A stretch of 43,306 bases of DNA from Candidatus Omnitrophota bacterium (lineage in GTDB: Bacteria > Omnitrophota > Gorgyraeia > JAHIPI01), in the NCBI GenBank assembly GCA_018894435.1, contig JAHIPI010000002.1, positions 1-43,306 on the forward strand, given 5' to 3'. How positions within the stretch are numbered: the first letter of the stretch is position 1; the number at the start of each line of letters is the position of its first letter. The notes under the pieces were generated by a model. The model saw only the letters and a list, made by a program, of their open reading frames with translations, was not told the DNA's origin and did not search any database. The position numbers and the translations under genes were made by a program. Shown piece by piece: positions 1-7,079 of the stretch.

Positions 1-1
1 A

Positions 2-409
2 AAATTAACCGACGCCTATTTGGAAAATTTGTTGAGTGAGGAACTATATAAACTGAAAAACGAGAACCTAAGACAAGAGGAAGAAGAACTGAAGAAACTC
101 ATTGCCTTACAAGAGGTTAGAGAGATTGAGAGGGAGCGTTCAAAGGACTATCTTAACCGGGTAGAGGAGTTTCTGGAAGGCTATGATCCAAACAAGAAAG
201 AGGTGGATTTAGAGACTAAAAAACTTATATTAAATCTGCTTTTTAAAAACATCAAAATCGCCCACAAAAAGATTTTTTCTTTTGAATTTTTTGCCCCCTT
301 TAATTTTTTATTTTTTGAGGAAAAACAAAAATGCCAAACCAAGAATCTAAAAAGAGTTACGAATTTTTTGCCCCCAAAGTCTTTATCCGGACTTTCGGCT
401 GCCAGATGA
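2..409 (+). CDS. C-terminal fragment of a large serine recombinase (cut by window edge)
   Basis: The reading frame is already open at base 2, so the start lies left of the window; 135 residues are visible. A charged Glu/Lys-rich helical stretch leads to NLLFKNIKI, then FEFFAPFNFL and CQTKN. I recognise this tail from large serine recombinases (resolvase, recombinase and coiled-coil domains in order) in candidate-phylum bacteria; the catalytic serine domain would be outside the window. The last 26 codons (331-408) overlap the start of miaB in another frame, so the native C-terminus has probably been altered at a junction. Family assignment is from motif recall and is fairly, not fully, secure. 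Confidence 0.65.
   Translation, partial: KLTDAYLENLLSEELYKLKNENLRQEEEELKKLIALQEVREIERERSKDYLNRVEEFLEGYDPNKKEVDLETKKLILNLLFKNIKIAHKKIFSFEFFAPFNFLFFEEKQKCQTKNLKRVTNFLPPKSLSGLSAAR
284..375. repeat. 15-bp direct repeat pair at the recombinase/miaB junction
   Basis: GAATTTTTTGCCCCC occurs exactly at 284-298 and again at 361-375. The first copy encodes the conserved EFFAP of the recombinase tail; the second encodes EFFAP near the N-terminus of MiaB, in the miaB frame. The two copies are 77 bp apart. They look like the trace of a recombination or duplication event that joined the two genes. Confidence 0.7.
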
Positions 410-1521
410 ACGAGAGGGATTCCGAGATCATTTACGGCCTTATGATGGACAGGGGCTGGAAGAAGGCGGAATCGGCGGATGAGGCGGACTGCGTACTTAT
501 TAATACGTGCTCGGTGAGGCATCACGCGGAGCAACGCGCATACAGCAATATGGGCATGCTCGCGAAACTCAAGAGGAGAAAACCGCATCTTGTGCTAGGA
601 TTTGTGGGGTGTACCGCCGAGAAAGATAAAGAGATAGTATTTAAACGCCTGCCGCACGTAGATCTGGTGGTCGGTCCGTCCAGCATTTACGAAATTCCGG
701 ATTGTATCGAAGAGGCGCTTGGGGGGCGAAAAAAAGCCCTTCGGATCGGAAGAAAAGTAAGGCCGGAACATGATAACCCGGTATATCATGAAGATAGTAA
801 CAGAGCTTATATTTCTATAAGCGAAGGATGCGACAATTTCTGTTCTTACTGCATAGTGCCTTATGTCAGGGGCAGGCAGCGCAGCAGGCCTGCCGATGCG
901 ATAATAAATGAGATCCGCCTCGCCGCCAAAACGGGCATATCGGAGATCACTCTTCTGGGCCAGAATGTAAATTCGTATGCCAAGGACATTGAAGCGGGCT
1001 ATAATTTTACGGATTTACTTAAAGATGTGGCAAAGATAGACGGCGTAAAAAGGATAAGATTCGTTACCTGCCATCCAAAGGACACAAAAGAAGAGCTTTT
1101 TCGCGCCATGCGCGATATGCCTAAGGTGCACAGGCATATCCATCTGCCGCTTCAGTCGGGATCGGCCGCAATATTAAAGGCGATGAAAAGAGGCTATACG
1201 TCGGAGCATTATTTGGATCTGGTCGAAAAACTACGCAAATATATGCCGGATTGCAACCTCACCACCGATATAATCGTCGGGTTTCCCGGAGAGAGCGACA
1301 AGGACTTCAAAGATACGTTGAATATAATGAAGAAGATAAAATTTGACAGCGCTTATATATTTAAATATTCCCCTCGGCCGCCCGCAGAATCGTGTGAATT
1401 AGAAGACGATGTTACGGAGGACGTAAAAAAGAAGCGCCACGCCGTTCTTCTGGACGAGCAGAAAATCATTTCAAAAATGAAGAGCGGGGAGCGGGAAAGC
1501 CACCCCTTACCGATGGCGTAG
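331..1521 (+). CDS. miaB: tRNA-2-methylthio-N6-dimethylallyladenosine synthase MiaB, lacking the TRAM domain
   Basis: Radical SAM methylthiotransferase that converts i6A37 to ms2i6A37 in tRNA; MiaA, encoded downstream at 3612, makes its substrate. The three N-terminal cluster cysteines are present (C24 in FGCQMN, C60 in INTCSV, C94 in VGCTAE), as is the radical SAM motif C167-x3-C171-x2-C174. The start at 331 has a GAGG ribosome-binding site at 317-320 inside the recombinase gene. The first about 15 residues (to EFFAP) precede the family's usual start (KVFIRTFGCQMN). The protein ends at residue 396, just after the radical SAM domain; the usual C-terminal TRAM domain of about 60 residues is absent and is not found in another frame. 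A GGGTCTGACCC palindrome follows the stop, suggesting loss by a repeat insertion. It may be partly functional or decaying. Confidence 0.9.
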   Translation: MPNQESKKSYEFFAPKVFIRTFGCQMNERDSEIIYGLMMDRGWKKAESADEADCVLINTCSVRHHAEQRAYSNMGMLAKLKRRKPHLVLGFVGCTAEKDKEIVFKRLPHVDLVVGPSSIYEIPDCIEEALGGRKKALRIGRKVRPEHDNPVYHEDSNRAYISISEGCDNFCSYCIVPYVRGRQRSRPADAIINEIRLAAKTGISEITLLGQNVNSYAKDIEAGYNFTDLLKDVAKIDGVKRIRFVTCHPKDTKEELFRAMRDMPKVHRHIHLPLQSGSAAILKAMKRGYTSEHYLDLVEKLRKYMPDCNLTTDIIVGFPGESDKDFKDTLNIMKKIKFDSAYIFKYSPRPPAESCELEDDVTEDVKKKRHAVLLDEQKIISKMKSGERESHPLPMA

Positions 1522-1533
1522 TTTACATAATGA

Positions 1534-1544
1534 GGGTCTGACCC
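1534..1544. repeat. GGGTCTGACCC palindrome after truncated miaB
   Basis: GGGTC-T-GACCC is a near-perfect palindrome 12 bp after the miaB stop. It resembles REP-like intergenic repeats I have met in other environmental genomes, but family membership is recall only. The following AAGGCAACT also ends the 65-bp repeat at 12121. Confidence 0.45.
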
Positions 1545-1554
1545 CAAAGGCAAC

Positions 1555-1583
1555 TTGAAGAAAATGGCAGCTTGTGATAAAAT
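1555..1583 (+). promoter_or_regulatory. Putative sigma-70 type promoter for the SPOR gene
   Basis: TTGAAG (1555-1560) and TAAAAT (1578-1583) are separated by 17 bp. Transcription would start near 1590, at or next to the ATG at 1591, predicting a leaderless mRNA. No Shine-Dalgarno sequence precedes that ATG, which is consistent with this. Confidence 0.45.
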
Positions 1584-1590
1584 AATGGAT

Positions 1591-2400
1591 ATGAAAAGGA
1601 TAATCATATTTTTATTAGCGCTTATACTGATAGTGCCGGCATATGCCGTACCCGCATACGCGGGGACTAGTGTATTTGACAGAGGCCCTGCCGAAGAAAA
1701 GGCGAGCAGCCGAACCAGCGCGCCCAACATTGAAGAGGCCTTTGTAAAAGGCGATTATAACGAGGTCGTGAGAATGGCGAGCTCATATCTTAACTACCGC
1801 CCCAAAAATGACGAAAAGATACAATGTCTTATGGGCAGGGCGCTTCTCAAATTGAACAGGCTTGATGAGGGGCGCAGCCGCTTTTTTAAAGTGGCCGAAG
1901 AGACGAAAGACAAAAAATTTCAGGCGGAAGCGACCATCGGTATAGCCGATTCATATTATCTTGACGAGGAATACAGGCAGGCGAGAGACTATTACGAAAA
2001 AGTGGCAAGATTGTATCCCGATCTTGATAACATGAACATAGTGTATTATGCACTCGGCAAGTGTTATTCAAAGCTGGACAATGCCGCGACAGCAAAAGAA
2101 TATTATGACAAACTCATGCGGCTTTATCCCAATAGCCTTGAAGCAAAGCTTCTTAAAGGAGAAGGTACCGATTCTGTGACTTACTGTGTGCAGGTGGGTT
2201 CGTTTAATAAACTCGAAAATGCGGAAAGGTTGCGCGCTGAACTTAAATCCAAGGGCTTTGACGCGTTTATTCAGACCGTGACGGTGGAAGGAACTTATTT
2301 TTACCGGGTAAGAGTGGGCAAATATTCGCGGATCGGAGATGTCGAAGATGTGGCGCGAAACCTGCGAAATAAGGGTTACACAACGAAGGTGTGCCCGTAA
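1591..2400 (+). CDS. Secreted TPR and SPOR-domain protein
   Basis: An N-terminal signal peptide (MKRIII followed by a hydrophobic core and a VPAYA cleavage-type sequence) directs export. The centre has tetratricopeptide-like repeats (EEAFVKGDYNEVVRMA; YYLDEEYRQARDYYEKVARLYP; YYALGKCYSKLDNAATAKEYYDKLMRLYP). The last about 75 residues form a SPOR domain (YCVQVGSFNKLENAERL to the end), a fold that binds denuded peptidoglycan at division septa. A periplasmic envelope or division role is therefore likely, but the exact job is unknown. ATGs at 1564 and 1585 are in frame; 1591 is chosen for the compact signal peptide and the promoter position. The VPAYA segment is duplicated in tandem. The stop overlaps the next start by one base. 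Confidence 0.85.
   Translation: MKRIIIFLLALILIVPAYAVPAYAGTSVFDRGPAEEKASSRTSAPNIEEAFVKGDYNEVVRMASSYLNYRPKNDEKIQCLMGRALLKLNRLDEGRSRFFKVAEETKDKKFQAEATIGIADSYYLDEEYRQARDYYEKVARLYPDLDNMNIVYYALGKCYSKLDNAATAKEYYDKLMRLYPNSLEAKLLKGEGTDSVTYCVQVGSFNKLENAERLRAELKSKGFDAFIQTVTVEGTYFYRVRVGKYSRIGDVEDVARNLRNKGYTTKVCP
1637..1664. repeat. Palindromes within the signal-peptide codons
   Basis: CGGCATATGCCG (1637-1648) is a perfect palindrome and CCCGC-ATAC-GCGGG (1651-1664) a perfect hairpin. Together they are two diverged copies of a 15-bp unit (4 differences) that each encode VPAYA. Confidence 0.5.
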
Positions 2401-3545
2401 TGGTTAATTTTTACATAGCGGCATTTTTGGCCGATTTCGCGGTAGGAGCGGCACTTCTGGCGTTGCCGCTCTTTCTTATTTACAGGTTTGCCGCCTCTTC
2501 GCTTTTACTGGGAATATTGGGCGCTGTCGGGGCGCTGGTTTATTCATCGGGAGTCGTGATAATCGGCAGGATGTCCGATAGATTTAACCGCAAAAAGATA
2601 ATTCTCTTCGGCTGCGGCCTCTTCGTGCTTGTCTATTCAACCGTCCCCTTTTTAAAAACGACAAACCAGATACTTATAGCTTATGCCTTCGGAAGTTTAT
2701 CCATGGCGGCATTTTGGCCAATACTGCAGTCATGGCTTTCTCAAGGACTAGGTAAGCGCGACCTCATGAGATCGCTTACCATTTTTAATATTTCGTGGAG
2801 CGCCGGCCTTATGCTGGGTTTTTTATCCGCCGGTTTTTTGTTTGCGCTTGGCCAAAAGATACCCTTTTTAATCGGTGTTATTTCTATTCTAGCTGCCACG
2901 GTCTTTCTCTATAGGCAGCCGCTTACGCCCGCGATAAAAAAAGACGCCGGCGGAAATATAGCTGTGGAAATATGGGCGGACAAACCGGCAAATTATACGC
3001 CTTTTGTGTACGCGGCCTGGATCGCCAATTTTGTAAGCTGGTTTAATCTAGGAGTTATGCGCAACCTTTTTCCGAAGCTGGGTACGGAGCTGGGGTTTTC
3101 TACTGCCATTGTCGGGACTCTTATTTTTATCATAACATTTGCCCAGACAGCCATGTTTTTCATTCTCGGCAAAACTCACAGATGGCATTATAGGCTGGGG
3201 CCGATGATCCTTTTTCAATTTTTCGCGTTTCTGTCTTTGTGGGTATTTGCTTTTTCATCCCGCACCGTTTACTTCGCGATTGCGGCGGTGTTTTTGGGGT
3301 TATCAGCGGGTGTAACTTACTTTTCAAGCATCTTTTACAGCCTGCACGGTTCAAAGGATAAAGGCAAAAAGAGCGGCCTTCACGAGGCAGTAATCGGTAC
3401 AGGCGCTTTATTTGGGCCGCTTGCCGGAGGATTTTTCGCGGCCGAATTCGGCATACGCGCGCCGTACATCGTCGCAGCGGTTGTGCTGGCAGCTGCAATG
3501 TTGGTAGAGGTAACAATAGTACGCAAACAGCCGTTGAAACACTAA
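2400..3545 (+). CDS. Major facilitator superfamily transporter
   Basis: About 381 residues with roughly 12 hydrophobic segments (for example ADFAVGAALLALPLFLIY at the N-terminus and APYIVAAVVLAAAMLV near the C-terminus). The loop GRMSDRFNRKKI after the second segment matches the MFS loop 2-3 signature G-x3-D-R-x-G-R-R/K. This is a secondary transporter of the inner membrane; the substrate cannot be told. ATG at 2400 overlaps the upstream stop codon by one base, so translation is probably coupled. The stop codon TAA lies at the first bases of the 65-bp repeat at 3543. Confidence 0.85.
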   Translation: MVNFYIAAFLADFAVGAALLALPLFLIYRFAASSLLLGILGAVGALVYSSGVVIIGRMSDRFNRKKIILFGCGLFVLVYSTVPFLKTTNQILIAYAFGSLSMAAFWPILQSWLSQGLGKRDLMRSLTIFNISWSAGLMLGFLSAGFLFALGQKIPFLIGVISILAATVFLYRQPLTPAIKKDAGGNIAVEIWADKPANYTPFVYAAWIANFVSWFNLGVMRNLFPKLGTELGFSTAIVGTLIFIITFAQTAMFFILGKTHRWHYRLGPMILFQFFAFLSLWVFAFSSRTVYFAIAAVFLGLSAGVTYFSSIFYSLHGSKDKGKKSGLHEAVIGTGALFGPLAGGFFAAEFGIRAPYIVAAVVLAAAMLVEVTIVRKQPLKH

Positions 3546-3607
3546 TCTGGCAATTCTAACCTGGTTAGATTTGCCAGGTTAGAATGAACATGTCCCGCGC
3601 CAAGGCC
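3543..3607 (+). repeat. 65-bp repeat element, copy 1 (hairpin-forming)
   Basis: About 90 percent identical to 12121-12185 (six differences by eye). It contains a perfect 12-bp inverted repeat, ATTCTAACCTGG (3553-3564) and its complement (3574-3585), with a 9-nt loop. It supplies the stop of the MFS gene at its left end and AAGG just before the miaA ATG at its right end. Confidence 0.8.
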
Positions 3608-3611
3608 AAAA

Positions 3612-4481
3612 ATGAGCAAAAAACCAAAAATAATATTCATATTAGGGCCGACGGGGGTAGGGAAGAGCGAATTTGCCGTAAAACTTGCCAAAAAAATAAA
3701 AGGCGAGATCATCTCCTCGGACTCCATGCAGGTATATAAAAACATGGGGATATTGAGCCAGTATCCGTCTTTAAAGTTGCGAAGACAGGTTCCGCATCAC
3801 CTCGTAGGTGTTTTGAGCCCTTCGAAAGAATGGAGCGCCGCAGATTTTGTGGCAACGGCCAAGAAGATCGCAGGCGACATAATACGCCGAAGAAGAACGC
3901 CCGTAATAGCGGGCGGAACAGGCTTGTACGCAAGGGCCTTTATAGAGGGGCTCTTTATAGCTCCGCCGAAAAACGAGGCCTTGCGCAGAAAATTATACAA
4001 AGAAGCGGAAGATAAGGGTAACGCGAAACTTTACGCGAAATTGAAAAAGATAGACCCGCTTTACGCGTCAAAGATACACCCGAACGACACGCGCAGAGTA
4101 GTGAGGGCCCTTGAAGTATATAAGCTGACCGGCAAGCCGTTTTCCGCTCATCACAAAGAGACCAAGGGACTTAAAGATAACTATGCGATATCGATCTTTA
4201 TATTGAATAGAAACCGCGAAAAATTATACGACAGAATAAACAAGCGCGTAGATAAGATGTTTCGCTGCGGCGTAACGAAAGAAGTCAAAAGGTTGCGGCG
4301 ATTCAGGCTCAGCAAAACGGCGAAGGCGGTTTTAGGATTCAGCGAAATAAGCGCTTATCTTAAAGGCGAAGCCACGCTCGAGGAAACAAAAGAACTTCTC
4401 AAAATGAATACGCGGCGTTACGCAAAGCGGCAATTAACATGGTTCAGGAGAGAAAAGGGCGCTTTATGGAAAAAGCTGTAA
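3612..4481 (+). CDS. miaA: tRNA dimethylallyltransferase MiaA
   Basis: Transfers the dimethylallyl group to A37 of tRNAs reading UNN codons; MiaB (331-1521) acts next. Evidence: P-loop GPTGVGKS at residues 12-19, [11 protein letters not shown], the VPHHLVGV segment, and [11 protein letters not shown], all MiaA hallmarks. The length of 289 residues is slightly below the usual 300-320. The start follows the 65-bp repeat, whose AAGG is the only ribosome-binding-like sequence. The 3' end overlaps hflX by 16 bp, matching the common miaA-hflX neighbourhood. Confidence 0.96.
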   Translation: MSKKPKIIFILGPTGVGKSEFAVKLAKKIKGEIISSDSMQVYKNMGILSQYPSLKLRRQVPHHLVGVLSPSKEWSAADFVATAKKIAGDIIRRRRTPVIAGGTGLYARAFIEGLFIAPPKNEALRRKLYKEAEDKGNAKLYAKLKKIDPLYASKIHPNDTRRVVRALEVYKLTGKPFSAHHKETKGLKDNYAISIFILNRNREKLYDRINKRVDKMFRCGVTKEVKRLRRFRLSKTAKAVLGFSEISAYLKGEATLEETKELLKMNTRRYAKRQLTWFRREKGALWKKL

Positions 4482-5722
4482 TAGTTACAGTAAGGCATGA
4501 AAAAGAAGACAGTAAGTGGAGTATTGAGGACCTTTCCGCCGAACTTCGCGAGCTTGTCGTCTCGAGCGGTGTCCGCATAGCCGGCGAAGCGCTTGCCAGG
4601 TGCTCCGAATTTTCACCCAAGTATCTCGTCGGAAAAGGCAAGGTGGAAGAGATACTCCAACTGGCGCAGGCCGAAAATGCGAATGTTGTAATATTTAATC
4701 ATGACCTGAGCGGCACCCAGCAGCGAAATCTTGAGGACGTATTTGAAATAAAGACGATAGACAGGACTCAGCTCATTCTTGATATATTTGCCCAAAGGGC
4801 TCATTCAAAAGAGGGCAAGCTTCAGGTAGAGTTGGCGCAGCTTGTATACCTGATGCCCCGCCTTGTCGGCGAAGGCGTAATGCTTTCAAGGCTCGGGGGC
4901 GGCATAGGGACGAGAGGCCCGGGCGAACAAAAACTTGAGATGGAGAGGCGAAACATACGCGATAGTATAGCCCAGCTCAAAAAAGACCTGGATGACATTA
5001 CGGCGCAAAGAGATGCGCGCAGAAAAAATAGAGAACGTTTTTTAGCATCAAGCATAGCCATGGTTGGCTATACAAATGCCGGCAAATCGACTCTGTTCAA
5101 TGCTCTTACTGAAGCCGGTGTCGCAGTAAAAGACAAATTATTCAGCACGCTTGACCCTACCATCAGAAGGTACGTCCTTCCGGACAATCAAAGAGTGCTT
5201 CTTTCGGACACCGTCGGGTTTATACACAACCTTCCGCACCACTTGGTGGAATCGTTCAAAGCCACCCTGGAAGAGACTGTCCATGCCGATATACTGCTTC
5301 ATGTTATAGACGCGAGCCACCCTAAGATACAAGAGTGCGTGCGGGCAGTGAAGGGCGTTCTGGAAGACCTGGAAATAGGGGACAAGCCCGTCATAAACGT
5401 CTTGAACAAAAAAGATAAGATAACCGATAATATTATTTTATCCAGCATTGAAAAGCAATTCGAACATCCTGTCCTAATATCTGCCCTTAAGCATGATGGC
5501 ATAGATGGCCTGATAGGAAGGATAGAGCGGGAAATATCGCAGTTGACCACTGAAATAAAGATAACGCTGTCGCATGCCGAGATGAAGAAATACAGCATGA
5601 TACGGGAGCACGGCAAGGTGCTTAAAGAGGAGTTCAGGGATGACGCCATATATATTGAGGCAAAAATCCCTAAAAGGCTAGTTCCGCTGGTTTCGCCTGA
5701 AAAAAGGGCCAAAATAACTTGA
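4466..5722 (+). CDS. hflX: Ribosome-associated GTPase HflX
   Basis: GTPase that binds the 50S subunit and rescues or splits stalled ribosomes under stress. The N-terminal HflX domain has [12 protein letters not shown] and the glycine-rich [12 protein letters not shown] region; a coiled linker follows; the G domain has G1 GYTNAGKS (residues 201-208), G3 DTVGF and G4 NKKD. 418 residues is usual. ATG at 4466, behind a purine-rich GAGAAAAGGG, is preferred to the in-frame ATG at 4439, which lies deeper in miaA. The stop codon TGA is part of the -35 box of the heat-shock promoter. Confidence 0.96.
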   Translation: MEKAVIVTVRHEKEDSKWSIEDLSAELRELVVSSGVRIAGEALARCSEFSPKYLVGKGKVEEILQLAQAENANVVIFNHDLSGTQQRNLEDVFEIKTIDRTQLILDIFAQRAHSKEGKLQVELAQLVYLMPRLVGEGVMLSRLGGGIGTRGPGEQKLEMERRNIRDSIAQLKKDLDDITAQRDARRKNRERFLASSIAMVGYTNAGKSTLFNALTEAGVAVKDKLFSTLDPTIRRYVLPDNQRVLLSDTVGFIHNLPHHLVESFKATLEETVHADILLHVIDASHPKIQECVRAVKGVLEDLEIGDKPVINVLNKKDKITDNIILSSIEKQFEHPVLISALKHDGIDGLIGRIEREISQLTTEIKITLSHAEMKKYSMIREHGKVLKEEFRDDAIYIEAKIPKRLVPLVSPEKRAKIT

Positions 5723-5746
5723 CAAAAGACAATAGAGTGCTAAAAT
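5719..5746 (+). promoter_or_regulatory. Sigma-70 type promoter of the hrcA heat-shock operon
   Basis: Perfect -35 TTGACA (5719-5724), 16-bp spacer, -10 TAAAAT (5741-5746). Transcription would start near 5753, the first base of the CIRCE operator. The -35 box includes the hflX stop codon. Confidence 0.85.
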
Positions 5747-5779
5747 ACCAGATTAGCACTCTATTTATCCGAGTGCTAA
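5735..5779 (+). promoter_or_regulatory. CIRCE operator with an additional third half-site
   Basis: TTAGCACTC (5753-5761), 9-bp spacer, GAGTGCTAA (5771-5779) is a perfect consensus CIRCE, the HrcA binding site. A further perfect GAGTGCTAA lies at 5735-5743, again exactly 9 bp from the central half-site, and overlaps the -10 box. The three half-sites are thus evenly spaced at 18-bp intervals. Confidence 0.97.
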
Positions 5780-5800
5780 TCCTGAAAATAGGGACCGGCC

Positions 5801-6544
5801 ATGCATAGCGCAAAAAGATTGAATAACAGGCAGGAAGATGTCTTAAGAATAGTGGTGAATTCTCATGTGCAGTCGGCCCTTCCGGTAGGTTCTGCCAAAG
5901 TAGCCGAGATGCTGGGGCTTTCAAGCGCGACTATCCGCAATGTAATGGTTGAGCTCGAAGAGATGGGATATATTGCGCATCCACATACATCAGCAGGCAG
6001 GATGCCTACGGACGAAGGCTACAGGTATTATATAGATTCGCTGATGCAAATAAGGGAACTTAGTGGCAACATAATAGATAGTATAGTAGAAAAGTATCGC
6101 CGCGATATATATTCAACGGAAGATGTTATGGAGAGGACATCCGGACTTATATCGGACCTCACCAGGTATGTCGGCATAACCGTGGAGCTCTGCTCAGAAA
6201 GGGTATACTTTGACGGAGCGAGCCATATTCTCGAACAGCCCGAATTCAGGGATTTCAAGAAACTTCAAAACATATTTAGGTGCCTGGAAGATAAGATCAG
6301 CATGCTCCATTTTTTATGCGATGATGTCGAAGACGGCAGACTAGCAATTTCTATTGGCAAGGAGAACAAGCTGAGTAATTTCAAAGATTGCACCGTAGTA
6401 AGTAGGGGATATAAAAGAAGAGGGAAAGCATCGGGCAGGCTGGGTGTTATAGGGCCGAAAAGGATGGTCTATGAAAAAGTCGTGCCGATGGTAGGATTTT
6501 TGGCCGATATGGTATCCAGGGTGATCGACGAAATAGATGATTAA
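5801..6544 (+). CDS. hrcA: Heat-inducible transcription repressor HrcA, short form
   Basis: Represses its own operon by binding CIRCE, and is kept active by GroE in studied bacteria. The N-terminal winged helix (RQEDVLRIVVNSHV, SSATIRNVMVELEEMGYIAHPHTSAGR) and the segment PTDEGYRYYIDSLM are well conserved. The C-terminal half matches the GAF-like core (QPEFRDFKKLQNIF, ISIGKENKLSNFKDCTVVS, GVIGPKRMVYEKVVPMV). At 247 residues it is about 90 shorter than the usual 340: the chain passes from LTRYVGITVEL straight to ERVYFDGASHILEQPEF, so the inserted domain of the family is missing. Both flanks stay in frame, so this is a clean deletion rather than a frameshift. Confidence 0.95.
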   Translation: MHSAKRLNNRQEDVLRIVVNSHVQSALPVGSAKVAEMLGLSSATIRNVMVELEEMGYIAHPHTSAGRMPTDEGYRYYIDSLMQIRELSGNIIDSIVEKYRRDIYSTEDVMERTSGLISDLTRYVGITVELCSERVYFDGASHILEQPEFRDFKKLQNIFRCLEDKISMLHFLCDDVEDGRLAISIGKENKLSNFKDCTVVSRGYKRRGKASGRLGVIGPKRMVYEKVVPMVGFLADMVSRVIDEIDD

Positions 6545-6556
6545 GGGAGTCAAGGG

Positions 6557-7075
6557 ATGAAAGACAAAGAGAACCAGGGCGAAAAGGATGAAGCGCTGAA
6601 CATCTCTAAGGCGGAATACGAGTCGCTTAAAGAGCGGGCGGAAGAAAAAGAGGCCTTTTACGACAAATATTTGCGCGCAAGCGCAGAATTGGAAAATACC
6701 AAGAAGCGCCTCGAAAAAGATAAGGCAGATTCAATAAAATATGCCAATACTGCCTTTATGCTGGAGTTTCTTCCTATATTGGATAATCTGGAGATAGCGG
6801 AAAGGCATATAAAAGAGGCAAAGGATTTCAAGGCAGTGCAGGAAGGCGTGGATATGATCCAGGTTCAGATACAGCGCTTTCTGAAGGATATAGGCGTAGA
6901 AAAGATAAAAGCAGTCGGGGAAAAATTTGACCCTCATCAGCATGAAGTAGTGGAGGTGGACGAAACCGGCGAGGGGAATGATGATGTAATAGTGGAAGAA
7001 CTGAAGCCGGGTTACAGATTGAATGGTGTACTTTTGAGGCCGGCACTGGTAAAGATTGCTAAAAAGAAAGGATAA
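6557..7075 (+). CDS. grpE: Nucleotide exchange factor GrpE
   Basis: Releases ADP from DnaK. The N-terminal part is acidic and helical ([31 protein letters not shown]), typical of the long dimerisation helices, followed by [14 protein letters not shown] and the C-terminal beta domain with [14 protein letters not shown] and [17 protein letters not shown], the GrpE signature. 172 residues is normal. A good AAGGGAGTCAAGGG ribosome-binding region precedes the ATG. It lies 12 bp after hrcA and 4 bp before dnaK, so it is in the same operon. Confidence 0.97.
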   Translation: MKDKENQGEKDEALNISKAEYESLKERAEEKEAFYDKYLRASAELENTKKRLEKDKADSIKYANTAFMLEFLPILDNLEIAERHIKEAKDFKAVQEGVDMIQVQIQRFLKDIGVEKIKAVGEKFDPHQHEVVEVDETGEGNDDVIVEELKPGYRLNGVLLRPALVKIAKKKG

Positions 7076-7079
7076 GACT

